Counted from the first letter of the stretch, positions 1-10,975 are shown. The stretch: 64,000 nt of DNA from Morella rubra (GCA_003952965.2 CM025854.1:26623018-26687017), one strand, 5' to 3'. A program made the numbers and translations. Notes: a model not told the origin generated them from the sequence alone.

Positions 1-45
1 AGGCCTCACTAATTGGCCCATTTGATAGTAAAAAAGAAAAAAAAA

Positions 46-829
46 AGATGACAAGAAATTATAATAAAGGTACAATATCCTCTCCGTCACATTAACTTGT
101 TAAAATGTATGCTCTCTACGTTGTTGATTGAGCTATGAACTTTTTCTGATTTATCCTTTTTTTTTTCCTAAGCTTTGTGATAGGAGAGGGAGGGGGGGGG
201 GGGGGGGGAGGGATTCAAGGGGCCACGGCTCTCCAGTCTCCAGCCCGCTCAAAATCAGTTGAATTTTTTTTAAAATAATTTTCTTATGTTTTTTATATTT
301 TGTCCCTCCAAAAATTATTTTTATATAACTGGCCATGTTAATATACAATCCTAGCTTCGTGGTAAATGAGTTCTATTAATCTACTTGGCTTGGGGCACAC
401 AATTTTAGTTATTACTAAAAAAATCCCTTAAGAAGTATCAACTCTGCAATATAAATGATAAAACGGTTAGATTTATTACTTCTACTGAAATGTACCAAGA
501 AGTTCAATAGCTGCTGAATTGCAGAAGGAGAAGTGGGTTAAGAAATAGGTGATCAAGAAGGGATCAGAATATTTAATCAAAAATTAAAAGCTACGACTAC
601 TTTTAGAACTCGTCCTAATTAAAGTTATTCTAAATAGCCTTGTGAATCTTTCACTTTGATCTCCAAGTATTAGTTTTGATAGCCTTTCTAGGCCAAAATA
701 TCCTGTGTAATTAAGGTCTTCTGCAGAATCTGCACTACAACTTATCTAATTGACTTCAGAACTTTGACTATCTATCTTCCAATAGCATGGTTATTTAGGG
801 ATCTTGTATTTATTGGTATCTTTGGGATT
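46..829. repeat. Left end of segmental duplication unit A, non-coding
   Basis: This stretch matches 8673-9115 and then 12625-12930, in the same order and orientation, so it is the upstream part of a tandemly duplicated block. The match starts with the shared word gatgacaagaaattata (46 here, 8673 there). Nothing to the left of it matches, so the duplication edge lies here or the copies have diverged. The stretch holds a G-run at about 189-209 and T-rich tracts but no credible gene. The single agctg at 509-513 is the empty counterpart of the site where unit B carries a 3.5 kb element. Confidence 0.75.
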
Positions 830-1223
830 TTTGGGAGAAATTAAGGGTGTTAATTCTTTAAATTGCTGTTTCTTTTTGCCATGTATACCTGAAAGGAAAT
901 TATGTAGCTGACTACCTTTCTAAGACGAGAGCTAATGGGTCAAATTGTATTTATTCCTCTATGGCAAGTCTCCCTCGGGAGATTGTTAGTTCTATTTGAT
1001 TGATACATGAAGATTGCCTCAGTTAAGATATAATAGTTGATTGTGTTGTTTGGTTTGGTAGCTTCAATTAGGTTTGTTTTAGGTTTTCGATGGTTTTTAG
1101 CATTGCTTTGAGTGTCTTACTTGTAACCGGCTAAGTTTGATTGTTACCACAGTATTCTTCCGTCATAAGTGAAGGTATTGTAATAAATTTTGGACGTGCC
1201 GCTATCTTACACAAAAAAAAAAA
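830..1223 (+). mobile_element. 5'-truncated LINE tail with RNase H C-terminus
   Basis: From about 877 the plus strand reads as the end of a plant LINE RNase H domain (HVYLKGN, then ADYLSKTRANGS), with a stop near 1000. An AT/GT-rich 3' untranslated part and a poly-A run at 1211-1223 follow. Unit B has no LINE at the matching place near 12930, so the insertion came after the duplication or was lost from B. The 5' edge is approximate, and I could not define a clean target-site duplication. It is a dead fragment. Confidence 0.7.
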
Positions 1224-1798
1224 AGGGTGTTTATCCTCAAAATAAGACCTATCCCAGATCATTCCTATATGACAATTTTGCCTACCAAGTTAGGTGGCAT
1301 CCGCCGAAACCAATATGTTTAGATCTCAACTTTTGTTGTCCAGTTATTATTGTAAATAAAAAAGGACTTAAAGAATTTGTTTTGCTGAGCTCAACTGGGG
1401 TTTATAGAATTCAACACCAAGCAAGAAAACGAAAAACCCAGATGTCATGCGGTCGGAAGATTACAAATTTGGTTACCTTCCTAAATCTTTCCAGCCGTTT
1501 TAATATAATTCAGAGAAGTGTTTCCTTGGTTTACTAAGCAAGTAAACATGCTAGACATTAACTTTTAATAATCCATTACTACACGAAGACAGAGGCTTAA
1601 GGGCGCTTTTAAGCCTTTTTAACCTGCAATTACAATATTAGTGGTAGCGGGCATTTTAAGCAACGAGATCAGCCCTCTTCGACTCTTCCCCCTATGACAT
1701 TTAGTGACGTACGTCGTACTTTGCTTAAAATTAGCCATTTCTCAGTTAAACTAAGGAGGTTAATATTGGATCAAAAAAGGCGTAAAATCTTGCTAAGC
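1224..1798. repeat. Unit A upstream region of the GT14 gene
   Basis: This non-coding stretch is homologous to about 13540-14105 in unit B. Shared words include gacaattttgcctacc and gcaacgagatcagccctctt. It is the distal promoter/upstream part of the first GT14 gene. The open frame across 1190-1537 is not conserved in the other copy and is not a gene. Confidence 0.6.
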
Positions 1799-2099
1799 AA
1801 AACATAAGGCCGACATTGCTGTTTTGAAGCGGGATTGGCCAAGGTGGTCGGTGGGTCATGTGAAACGATCGGCTAATGAAGTAGCTCATGGAGTCACTAG
1901 TTGGGCAGCTAGCTCAACCTGGGTTTATTGGAAATATTCCGACCGCAAGCATTCCTGTCGAGTTGCTCTCTTGTGACAATCCCCCCTTTCCCCCCTTGAT
2001 TTTGTTTCTTTTTTCTGTCTGTTGTACCGAACTTTGTTATTTCCTTTTAGTAATAGTATCTTTGACGCGAAAGAAAAAAAAAAAAAACATAAGGCCGAC
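1799..2099 (+). mobile_element. Short 5'-truncated LINE insertion with 16-bp target-site duplication
   Basis: Insert 1815-2083 is flanked by perfect copies of aaaacataaggccgac at 1799-1814 and 2084-2099. It ends in poly-A at 2074-2087. The first part reads HVKRSANEVAHGV, the C-terminus of a LINE RNase H domain, followed by a 3' untranslated tail. Unit B has the unoccupied site at about 14106-14121. This is a textbook truncated target-primed insertion of about 269 bp, lying about 270 bp upstream of the GT14 start codon. Confidence 0.9.
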
Positions 2100-2367
2100 T
2101 TAATTAAATCTTCCTTTTGATACATATCCCTTCTTGTAATAATCTAGAAAGCCATACATATATATAACGCATAGGGTAGGACTAGTACTGGCTACGCCCT
2201 TCAAGCAGAACTGCAGAAACAAGCAATTAAGATGGTACAAATCAATGAAGACAGAGTTACCATTGCTTGAGTTCCAAGTAACGTTTAAACCGGCTTTTTA
2301 GCAATTTATATGAAGACCAAATCTAATATTTCATCCTCATGTGCTTTGGCGTCTGTGTGTGATTACC

Positions 2368-3896
2368 ATGAGGAACCACAGACGACAGTTTCAGTGGTTT
2401 TCCCTGCATCCCTTCTCTTTCAACTCGCACTCACATTTAGACCCCCTCCTTCGCGTTTTCTGCTTTGTTTTTGGTTTGTCCTTCGGGTTCGTGGTCTGTT
2501 TATACCTCAAAAGCTTCTCATTTAATTTAGAAGCCTTCGCATTTCTTAGAAATCCACTAGTACTATCATCTCCACCGCAAGCACCACTTATAGCAACATC
2601 ACAACCTACGTCAATGCCGCTTCCTCCACCACCCCAACTATCATCGCCCGCACCACCACCACCACCAGAAATACCGCTTCCTCCAGTACCACCCCCATTG
2701 GCATTGCTATCACCACCGCCTCCAATTATGCCGTCGCCTCCACCACCACCAATATTATCTTCGCCGTCAATTTTAGTCGCACTATCAAACGAGACAGCCA
2801 ACCATACTATTGTTTCACTGAAAGAGCAAGGCTCTCTTGCTCATAATATGAGTGACGAGGAGCTATTCTTGAGAGCATCAACGGTTTCATCGGAAGAACT
2901 CCTCCGAAGGAATATCGTCCCAAAGGTGGCTTTCATGTTCTTGACAAAAGGGCCTCTGCCGTTGGCTCCTTTGTGGGAGAAGTTTTTCAAAGGACACGAA
3001 GGCTTTTACTCCATATATGTGCACACAGATCCTTCTTTCAATAAATCAGTGCATGAAGATTCTGTCTTCCGTGGTAGAAGAATCCCTAGCCAGGTAAAGT
3101 GAATTTCTTGAAACACCAAAATTGTCCCTGAATCATTCTTCCTTTAAGGATGTTTAAGGATGTTAACACCAAAGGAGAAGTATTTACATACCATGTTGCA
3201 TGCTCAGATGTGCTGCAAATTTTATGATCTTCATGACTGCGTCATTTGTAATTGCAGCCTGTCTATTGGGGTACGGCTACAATGATTGACGCTGAGAGAC
3301 GCCTCCTAGCGAATGCCCTGCTAGACTCCTCCAATCAAAGATTCGTATTGCTCTCAGAATCCTGCATTCCATTGTTCAACTTCACAACCATTTATTGCTA
3401 CTTCATGGACTCAAATTTGAGCTTCGTAGGCTGCTATGACGACCCAAGGAAGGCAGGTCGCGGCCGATATAACCCCAAAATGTGGCCCATTGTAAACATC
3501 ACAGATTGGAGAAAAGGGTCTCAGTGGTTCGAAGTGCACCGTGACCTTGCCATTCATATTGTGTCTGACAGCAAGTACTACTCTGTATTCAAAGAGTACT
3601 GTGGCCCGCCATGTTACGCGGATGAACATTATATTCCCACGCTTGTGAACATCTTGTACTCCAAATGGAATTCGAATCGCAGTATCACATGGACTGATTG
3701 GTCAAGGGGTGGCCCTCATCCTCGGAGATTCGGGTGGGTTGATATTAACGATTGGCTTCTTAATCATACTCGATTTGAATCAACGTGTGAATATAACGGG
3801 AATACTACATCAACATGTTTCTTGTTTGCCAGAAAGTTTTTACCCAACACGTTGAAGCCTTTATTACGGGTTGCTCATTCCTCACTTGGTTTGTGA
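2368..3896 (+). CDS. GT14 family (core-2/I-branching-like) glycosyltransferase, copy 1
   Basis: Two exons, 2368-3093 and 3258-3896, are joined in phase 0 across a 164-bp intron (CAG|gtaaag ... ttgcag|CCT) and give 454 residues. I start at the ATG at 2368 ([11 protein letters not shown]); the frame is open upstream but only from GTG. The product looks like a Golgi type II membrane protein: a basic N-tail, a membrane anchor at about 28-47, a proline-rich stalk at about 72-130, then the catalytic domain. Family blocks are [14 protein letters not shown] (about 185), the [12 protein letters not shown] block just after the intron, [22 protein letters not shown], and a C-terminal LFARKF. Plant members such as rice BC10 act in wall or arabinogalactan-protein glycosylation, but the acceptor of this copy is unknown. 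The gene is intact and has a tandem paralogue at 14380. Confidence 0.9.
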
Positions 3897-5086
3897 TCCA
3901 TAGAGTTTTCTGATATCTTAATATATAGTTTTCCGAACACATTTAATTGTGTATTCCAATTGATCAAATTCTGGTACTACCTCTCATCTGTACTTGATAC
4001 GAAATTGTTGATCTGTAAAGATCTCCAATAGATCAGAGAAAATTGTTTTACGCCTTTGAATTCAGATCTTGATCGGGCGCCTACTTTCTTACTTGACATG
4101 GAGGATGGAGCACTTTTGGTATTCGATTTGGACCCTTATTGGGTTCTCCTAATTTTGTTTAGCAGCTATACTTAAGGTTAAATTCATAGCTAGGATTTCT
4201 TTGTATTTCCTATATTATCTATCTTACCTTGTAAGCGTTCCGTAATTATTAAGAAATAATAAATAAATAAAAGAATTCAGTGTGGCAAATTCTGCTTCTT
4301 CTTCTTTTTTCCCCTTCTTCTGCGCTGCTTCTTACGTTATTTTCTATTTTATTCTCAACCACCTTGGCCCTCCGTAGCCCGTTCAGGTGTTGGATTAGGT
4401 TTACGGGAAGGAAGACTACCTGTCATGCTTAATGGGCTAACCTTTGCACTAGGGCGTTTGAAGTTGCTTAATTTAATGGGCTAACTTTTGCACGTCATTT
4501 CAAGTTGATCATTAATGGGCCAGTTGTACTCTTTGCACATAATAAGTCTTTTTTTTTTCTACGCACATAATAATAAGTCATTTCAAGTTGCTTAATTTAC
4601 TTTGCACATACACATTTGCTAGCCCTTTTTCCTTTCCTGTCGCCGCGGATTTAAAAACAAAAAACAAAAAAAAACTTTGAGACAATTCATTGTCATCCAC
4701 CACCTAACGTAAATCGACCTACCTTAATTGATAGATGCTTCACGTTGTGTAAAAACACGCGTTCAAGAAGGTGAAAAATCTTCACAAATTATAATTAGTC
4801 GGCGGTCCCAACCCATTTGAGGACAATTTATAAGAAAAATTTATAAGTCTGCTATTAATGCTCAAAAAGGGATAGATGAAGACACCGTCTTCTTAATTCA
4901 TGCTTAGCGAGAGAGACAGACTGACAGAGAGTCTCCTGTTCACTAGGCACCTCATTTGGGACAATAGAGAGCGTGCGTTCCTTTAGTTGTTTCAAAGTTT
5001 TTCCTCAACCTGTCGATGGTAACAAACAAGTTGCAGTCTGTGGTTTGGTAACCCACTTTTTTAACGATAGCCCACGGTATTAAACC
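3897..5086. repeat. 3' flank of GT14 copy 1 and end of unit A homology
   Basis: This non-coding stretch is homologous to 15975-16828 in unit B, ending at the shared words agcccacggtattaaacctg. It holds AT-rich tracts and the presumed 3' untranslated region. Directly after it (5087) the sequence jumps to one matching 24846, the promoter of the sterol desaturase. In unit A the GT14 gene and the desaturase promoter are therefore only about 1.2 kb apart, whereas in unit B about 8 kb of other DNA separates them. Confidence 0.65.
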
Positions 5087-5309
5087 TGTATCAGTTAAAA
5101 ACTAGAAGGATCGCAAACAAGTTCATAGATCTTAATTAGCAGAGCAAAAAATGTTTGTTCCAAAAAAATATAAAATATAAAATCTTTATCAATATATATG
5201 CCTTCTTAGAAATTTTTTTTTTTATATATATAGATGCACACTGGGCCCTATGGTGGTGCTCCGTACAGGCTATAAAATCCCCGAAACCAAACACATATCA
5301 GTAATTCCC

Positions 5310-6235
5310 TCTTCCTAATGAAGCCGAAGATGATGTTCTTAAATGGATCCCGGACCCCAAAGGTATTTTCTCGGTAAAGTCAGCTTTCAGGTGTGTCCAA
5401 GGTATTCCTGTTAATCCTGTCGCTAGTCCTGCTGGAGCAGGTTTTGATTGGAAGAAAATTTGTATTCTAGAGATTCAACATCGTCTGAGACTGATGCTTG
5501 GGAAAATGACAGCTGATGCGTTACCGGTTAGAGGGAAGATGGCTGCTTTTATGGGTGGAGATGACGTAACTCAATTTCTATGCCCTCTCTGTAATGGATG
5601 TGTGGAGACGGCTTCACACTTGTTTCTGGAGTGTCCAGTCAGCCGTATCATATGGATAACAGGTCAATGGCCTATGAGGCTAGATGGCTTTGCAGGGAAC
5701 GGTATTGTAGGTTGGATGAGTTTTGTGCTGGAACCTCGTAATATGCCGGTGGAACAGAGGGATTTTATCCTTTATGTTGCGGTGGTAGTAGATACAATCT
5801 GGTATTATGGAAACGTGGTAGTCCTAGAGCTGGAAGGGGTGCAAGCAAGTATTAGGCGAAAATATGATGAACAGCTCCATGCGTGGTATGTAACGCAAGG
5901 CGCAAAGTTTGTGAGTGGCGGCCCCCGCGGCCCCGCCCCCTAATTTTGTAAAGATTAATTTTGACGCTACTGTTAGGCAGAACAAATTGGTGCTTGCTGC
6001 AGTATGTCGCAACTCGGAAGGTATGCTGGTGAAGGCCTACTCTACTCAGGATCTGTAGAAATGGAACCCGTCCTCTTAAAGCGGTGACAGTTGTTGAGGA
6101 GCTTGCGCTGAATTGTGTTATTTTGGAAGGGGATGCGCAAGTCCTGTTGAACCAAATTTAGTTCTTTGGATTCACTGCCAGATTGGGTTATTGAGGAAGG
6201 CATTCAGTTCATTAGGCATCATATTCGAAATCACC
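5310..6235 (+). mobile_element. LINE fragment: RT C-terminus with zf-RVT, then RNase H
   Basis: Reading plus from about 5318 gives NEAEDDVLKWIPDPKG and FSVKSAF, typical of the stretch after the reverse transcriptase of plant LINEs. A zf-RVT zinc motif follows (LCPLCNGCVETASHLFLECP, about 5570-5635). From about 5945 another stretch reads VKINFDATVR and LAAVCRNSEGMLV, the start of an RNase H domain. Stops separate the pieces. The fragment lacks endonuclease and RT core and has no clear poly-A or target-site duplication. It interrupts the desaturase relic between TATA box and start codon. Confidence 0.8.
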
Positions 6236-6522
6236 CTTAATAGTCCATAGAAATCTTGCTCTGGTTCCAGTTCATACTCCTTGTTTTCTCTCTGTTCCGA
6301 ATCCCCGACCATAATCTCTGCCCAGCCATTGCCGGAACTCGATTGGCCATCCCCGGACCCCCCCCCCCCACAAGTGATCATGGAAAGCCAGGGTACGTAG
6401 TACATATCTGCAACTATTCGTGGATGAGACCACCTTGTACGTACAAACGCATTGTCCTGGGGAGCCTCTTGCCAAGCGGGATTTGGGACCCACTGTCTCA
6501 CTCCCTCCAGACATGGCTGCAC

Positions 6523-7050
6523 AACTACATTGGCGGGTGTGCCGCTATGTGAGCGGCGTTTTTGATTTCTGCCACTTCTGGTTGCTGCCATTTTGTGCCA
6601 CTTGTAGCTGTCTCTCCTCCTCCCCTTAGTACAGTCAGTATTGTATGAAGATTATCTTGAAAGAGTCGAATCATTGTTTTGCTTGCCCATCCTCTAGTAG
6701 AAGTCGCTACCGCCTTGTGTGATCGTCGTGTTGTGTTCCGGTCCTTGTGACCGATTTATATTTGTCTTGTGTGCTGACTCTTGTGGCCAGTTTGTGTGTG
6801 TTCTGTGTGCTGGCCCTTATGACTAGTTTGTTGTTCTGGTGTTTATTTAACGACCTTTAAAGCTGTTGGTAGTTCCAGCTTTTAAGTTCAGTTTGAATCT
6901 CTGATCTTTGGATCCGGATTATTGTAAGGCTTTTAGGTCCGTTTAAGTTTTTCGCTAGCCTTCTGATTATTTTTATATTTTGTATAACATTCTTGGATAT
7001 TAATATGCTATTTCATTTGCCTAAAAAGAAAAAAAACTACATTGGCGGGT
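6523..7050 (+). mobile_element. LINE/SINE-like tail inserted in relic exon 1, 16-bp TSD
   Basis: Insert 6539-7034 (496 bp) is bounded by identical copies of aactacattggcgggt at 6523-6538 and 7035-7050. It ends in an A-rich tail (from 7022). The inside is T/G-rich and non-coding, like a LINE 3' untranslated region, with near-repeats of a ttgtg/tgtgctgg motif at 6720-6830. The exon sequence resumes exactly after the second TSD copy, so the insertion hit an exon that already existed. Confidence 0.9.
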
Positions 7051-7457
7051 CCTAATTGCTCTCTGGCTTCCTATGGTGCTTCTACATTTATTACCGGAAG
7101 TGGACGCGCAACGTCTATGTTCCGAACGGTATGTGCTTTTTTTTTTCGCTTGTTTTATTAACGTTTTCGGGGTTTGGTTGTTTGGCTTGGATTGACGAGG
7201 GTTTTCTTTTTCTTGACAATTCTTAATCTTTTTTCTTCTCCTGACAAAGAACGCATATGAAATCGTGAATGTCCGATGTTTTTTTCCCCAAGTTTCTTAT
7301 ATTTCACTTGGGTTAATTCTAATATTTCCTAGTGAAGCTCTTTTTTTTTTTTTTTGTTAAGTCATTGATAACCACTCAGGTTATGGTCTATATCAATCTT
7401 GGTTCTGTTTCGAAAGAGATTAATTTTTTTTTTCTAGGCTTAAAAGAGATTAATTGA

Positions 7458-8147
7458 TATTCGTAGTTTATACGAATTTAGGTAGGGAAAGCACCAAGGT
7501 AAGAAACTGACCAACTTGAACTACTTTTTTTTTTTTTTTTCCTTTCGTAAATGAACGTTTTATTCCAAACAGAGAAGCCTATCAAATTTCACTCCGTGAA
7601 GCTAGCTCTCAAGAAACACATGCAACTACCAACCTAAATAGGTGACGTAAAAGACACATTTTTCACTGCAATTATCTAATCCAAAGCACTAGAATGTTAT
7701 CACCTCTAAATTAAAAATATTGACCTTGAAAAACGAGTGTGAGATAACATTTCAACAAAATATTCACGATTGAAACAGTGGAAAATAGAGGCACTACGTA
7801 CCTAGACAAACACATGTATAAGTTATAACAGGCATTAATTTATACGTATTACCCAACCTCCAACCTCCAATTACCAGTAACCACTAGATTCGTCGAGGAC
7901 CCAAAGAATGAGGTTAGAATATCCATCTATACTTACAGACCCCTTCACAAAACTCGATAATTCTTGAGCTCTGCAACACAATGCCGCTTATAAATAACTG
8001 TTCTTTACAATATATTGCCTACACATATACAAAAAATCACCCACCTCACAAACTACGCAGAAGATTAAAATATAGGTTTCTGTGTGTCGTGTCTCCCATT
8101 AAAAAAAAGAAAAAAAAAAAAAGAAGAGGAGAGTGGTGGAACGGTAC
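7458..8147. other. Unique non-coding spacer between duplication units
   Basis: Homology of unit A to the desaturase intron stops near 7457, and homology of unit B begins at 8673. The DNA between appears once in the window. This part is AT-rich with T-runs (7525-7542) and an A-rich run at 8101-8122. I see no gene in it. The minus-strand exon at 8148-8279 would have its first intron here. Confidence 0.5.
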
Positions 8148-8279
8148 CTGGAACTTGGAAAGCTGGGCTTGGGTAATGCCTCCTTTGGGCTTCAAATCGG
8201 GTTGCAAAGATGGGGTTGATGCGATCACTTCTTCCCTTCTCGGGTCCCCTTCCTGCTCTTCTTTCTGCTCCGTCACCAT
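8148..8279 (-). pseudogene. Isolated first exon (44 codons) of an unrecognised gene
   Basis: On the minus strand an ATG at 8279 opens 44 codons, rich in Glu, Pro and Lys and ending KPKGGITQAQLSKFQ. A strong splice donor (TTCCAG|GTACCG, 8148/8147) follows in phase 0. The DNA upstream is GC-rich, like a promoter/5' untranslated region. I find no further exons between here and 7458, where desaturase homology begins. It is probably the 5' end of a gene cut off at the duplication junction. I do not recognise the protein. Whether it is transcribed is unknown. Confidence 0.45.
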
Positions 8280-9110
8280 CGTCCGGTGTCTTGATTTTTG
8301 ATTCCTGCTGCGGAAAGATTCGTCGTTTCTCAGCCGGGTAACCGGAGCGAGCTCTTGAGTAACCCCGCAACCCGGTTTAATTGGGGGGTTTTATTTTATT
8401 TTCTTTGTAATTTAAATTTATGCATGGTGAATGAACTACTCTCTCCTAATTTGCGCAAAAGTGAGCCTGATTGGACGTCATTTTACAGACTACTAATAAA
8501 CTTTGGTAAGACAAAAAGCATTACGGAATTGGTGGCTTTCCAACGAGATGACATTTCTTTTCTTTTCCATAACATTGAAAAAGAAAGTGGAATTGTAAAT
8601 TCCTGATGCATTTTAGTACATGTTCAATTTATCAGTAAAATATATCTTCAGAATAAATGATATATACTATCAAGATGACAAGAAATTATAAAGGTCCAAT
8701 CTCCTCCTCCTTCGCATTAACATGTTAATTAAAATGATTGCTCTCCAGGTTGTTCACTGAGCTTTGAACTTTTTGATTTTATCTTTTGCTCTTTTTTTTT
8801 TCTTTTTTTTTTTAGGCATTGTGCATGCTAGGTGGGGTTCAAGGGATCATGGCTCTCCAGCCCACTCAAATTAAATCAGTTGATTTTTTTTTCTCTTGAA
8901 TAATTTTTTTTTTTTAATATTTTAGCTATGCTAAATTTATTTTTGTATAACTGGGCCCCAAGTTCTATTCTAGTTGGATTTGGGCACAAAATTTTAGTTA
9001 TTACTAAAAAAAAAACCTTAATTAGAAGCATCAACTCTGCAATATAAATCATGATAAAGTGGTTAGATTTTTTTACTTATACTGAAATGTACCAAGAAGT
9101 TTCAATATAT
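8280..9110. repeat. Start of segmental duplication unit B, non-coding
   Basis: 8280-8672 holds the GC-rich region upstream of the minus-strand exon and a short open frame without support. From 8673 the sequence follows unit A (46-508), with many small indels and T-runs. No gene is seen. Confidence 0.6.
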
Positions 9111-9424
9111 AGCTGTGTAACACCTAGCTCTTTTGCACCTATTTGGTATATATGTAAGATAATATAAATAGTACGTTGTGGAATTTTCTTACTTCAATTA
9201 TTCTTCGTACATCTTTAATTCTCCTCCATTTACACCTAGGTGTTTATATTTATTTTTATATCATTGATGTAACGTCCCTTCCTTGTATAGAGCTATAGTA
9301 TATAGTGATCATGTGAAATTTTTATTTGTGTTTACATTCAAGAAGGTAATTGGGATGATTGGGGCAAGCCTGTAAAATCGTGGTAAGACATGTCTGAGTG
9401 CTGCACGCCCGAGATGATTAGATG

Positions 9425-9520
9425 AGCAGTTTGAGTTCTCGACCCCGAGCAGTTGAGTTCTCGACCCCGGGCGGTTTAAGCCCTGGACCTCGGGGTATTT
9501 AAGCCCTGGACCCGGGCTGT
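9425..9520. repeat. Short tandem repeats (gaccccgggc-type) in the LTR-like element
   Basis: Degenerate units of roughly 25-30 bp share cuts such as gttctcgacccc and aagccctggacc and are repeated about four times. They lie near the left end of the element and are GC-rich compared with their surroundings. Confidence 0.6.
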
Positions 9521-10239
9521 TTGAGCTTCCGGTATGCCCAAATTCTACGTTGGTTTAAGCTTCCTTTTGCATGCTACTTTTTACGTGTCCTAACCTTATG
9601 CTGTGCATTAAATGCACTCTTATCCCATTTTACGTTTTACTTTCTCGTTTTACTTTTCTCCTTCTTATTTGACCGCCTAGATGAACTTTGGCCATTGGCT
9701 CTTTCTTTTTGACGTGTTGCTTGCAAAATAGATGTACAAGATGAATATTCTGGTGGCAGCAGACGTGTACAATCTCGCTATCTCTCTCTAATGATTGGGT
9801 CTATAACTATAGACTGGTCGGGAAGGGGGGAGTTCACCATGAATTCGTTGTTTTCTGCTTAAGTTTTCAACTAGAAGAATAAAAGAGAGAGACTAGCTGA
9901 CCTAAGGAAAAGAGGAAGGAGGAAAGAGAAACCAAAGGGAAAAGAGATCGAGGTAGTCTCGGTCTATACCTTTTCCTTCCCATTAGCTTTATCTCTTCTT
10001 TTTCTAACGTAGTGTCTTACTGTTTTAGGTGTTTTTATTCAAGGAAAGACAGTATAAACTCGACTGAGGTAAGGGTGAGCTAGTTTACATTACATGGGAT
10101 CGGTAATAAGGAATAGTCATAGGCATGTAGGAGAAATAATGAGGGAAGTAGAAAAAGAAATACAAAAGTTGAATATACTAACCTAGCCAAGCCCTAGGAT
10201 CCCTGAACTCCAGTCCTAAGTGGATTTAGAACAACTCTT

Positions 10240-10975
10240 TTATACATGCCCAGGGAAAACTTTTATTTTTACATGATCGGGAAAGCTTTTGTTTTGAATA
10301 CCCAGGAAAACCTTTGTTTTTACATGATTGGGAAAGCTTTTGTTTTGAATACCCAGGAAAGCCTTTGTTTTTGCATGGTCGGGGAAGATGTTTTGAAAGC
10401 TTCTGTTTTGCATGGCTGGGGGAGATGTTTTGAAGGCTTTGTTTTATATGCCCGAGGAAGTTATTGTTGAAGGCCTTGTTTTTATATGCCTGAAAAAGAC
10501 TTGTTTTGTTTTATACTAAGAAATTTTTTGCATGCTCAGAAAAGGCTTTTGTTTTAATACCGATAAGAGTTTAAGAAAAATGCCCGGGAAGTTTTATTAA
10601 ACATGCTCGGGGAGCCTTTTATAAAACGTACCCGGGGAGCCTTTTTGCTATCTACCGGGGAAGTTTTAATAAGCATGCTCGGGGAGCCTTTTTGCTATTT
10701 ACCCGAGAAATTTTAATAATCATGCTCAGAGAGCCTTTTTGCTATCTATCCGGAAAATTTTATTAAGCATGCTCGGGGAGCCTTTTATAAAACGTACCCG
10801 GGGAGCCTTTTTGCTATCTATCCTGGAAATTTTATTAAACATGCTCGGGGAGCCTTTTATAAAACGTACCCGGGGAGTCTTTTTGCTATTTACCCGGGAA
10901 GTTTTAATAAACATGCCCGGGAAGCCTCTTTTTTTGTGATGCCTGAAAAGTTTTTAAATGAAAATGCCCGGGAGG
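10240..10975. repeat. Minisatellite of catgctcggggagcc-type units
   Basis: Two related arrays occur. From 10240 to 10500 units of about 56 bp share ttttgttttgaatacccagg. From 10560 to 10975 units share catgctcggggagcc, ttttgctat and acccgggaa; some carry an extra ttataaaacgtac segment, so unit length alternates. The open frames across the arrays (10246-10470 plus, 10726-10914 minus) are by-products of the periodicity, not genes. Confidence 0.8.

Larger units (their letters stand above)
5087..7457 (+). pseudogene. Sterol C5(6)-desaturase relic: promoter, exon 1 and start of intron 1
   Basis: This is a homologue of 24846-25730. It keeps the promoter (TATA-like tataaaat at 5271), the start codon at 6380, exon 1 up to a good donor at 7128/7129, and about 330 bp of intron 1. 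Exons 2 and 3 are absent. The reading frame is destroyed: an extra 4 bp creates a stop at codon 7, a second extra 4 bp occurs near 6437 in a GTAC context, and a LINE tail (6539-7034) splits the exon. A larger LINE piece (about 5310-6235) sits between TATA and ATG. It cannot make desaturase. It is the damaged twin of the functional gene at 25182-31392. Confidence 0.88.

Noticed and set aside
1190-1537. Open frame of 115 codons
   Set aside because: It crosses the LINE poly-A junction and is not conserved in the sister unit near 13540-13800.
2341-2367. Upstream extension of GT14 copy 1 (and 14353-14379 of copy 2)
   Set aside because: The open frame begins with GTG, which is not a normal plant start. 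The first ATG in frame (2368, 14380) gives the typical basic N-tail before the membrane anchor.
8065-8370. Longer minus-strand frame overlapping the 44-codon exon
   Set aside because: It lacks an ATG context and runs through the splice donor into A/T-run sequence; the frame ending at the donor at 8148 is better.
10246-10939. Repetitive open frames on both strands
   Set aside because: They are a by-product of tandem DNA repeats; both strands are open over the same array.
10240-10975. Possible CRISPR-like array
   Set aside because: Units are adjacent and degenerate without unique spacers, and the genome is a plant's.
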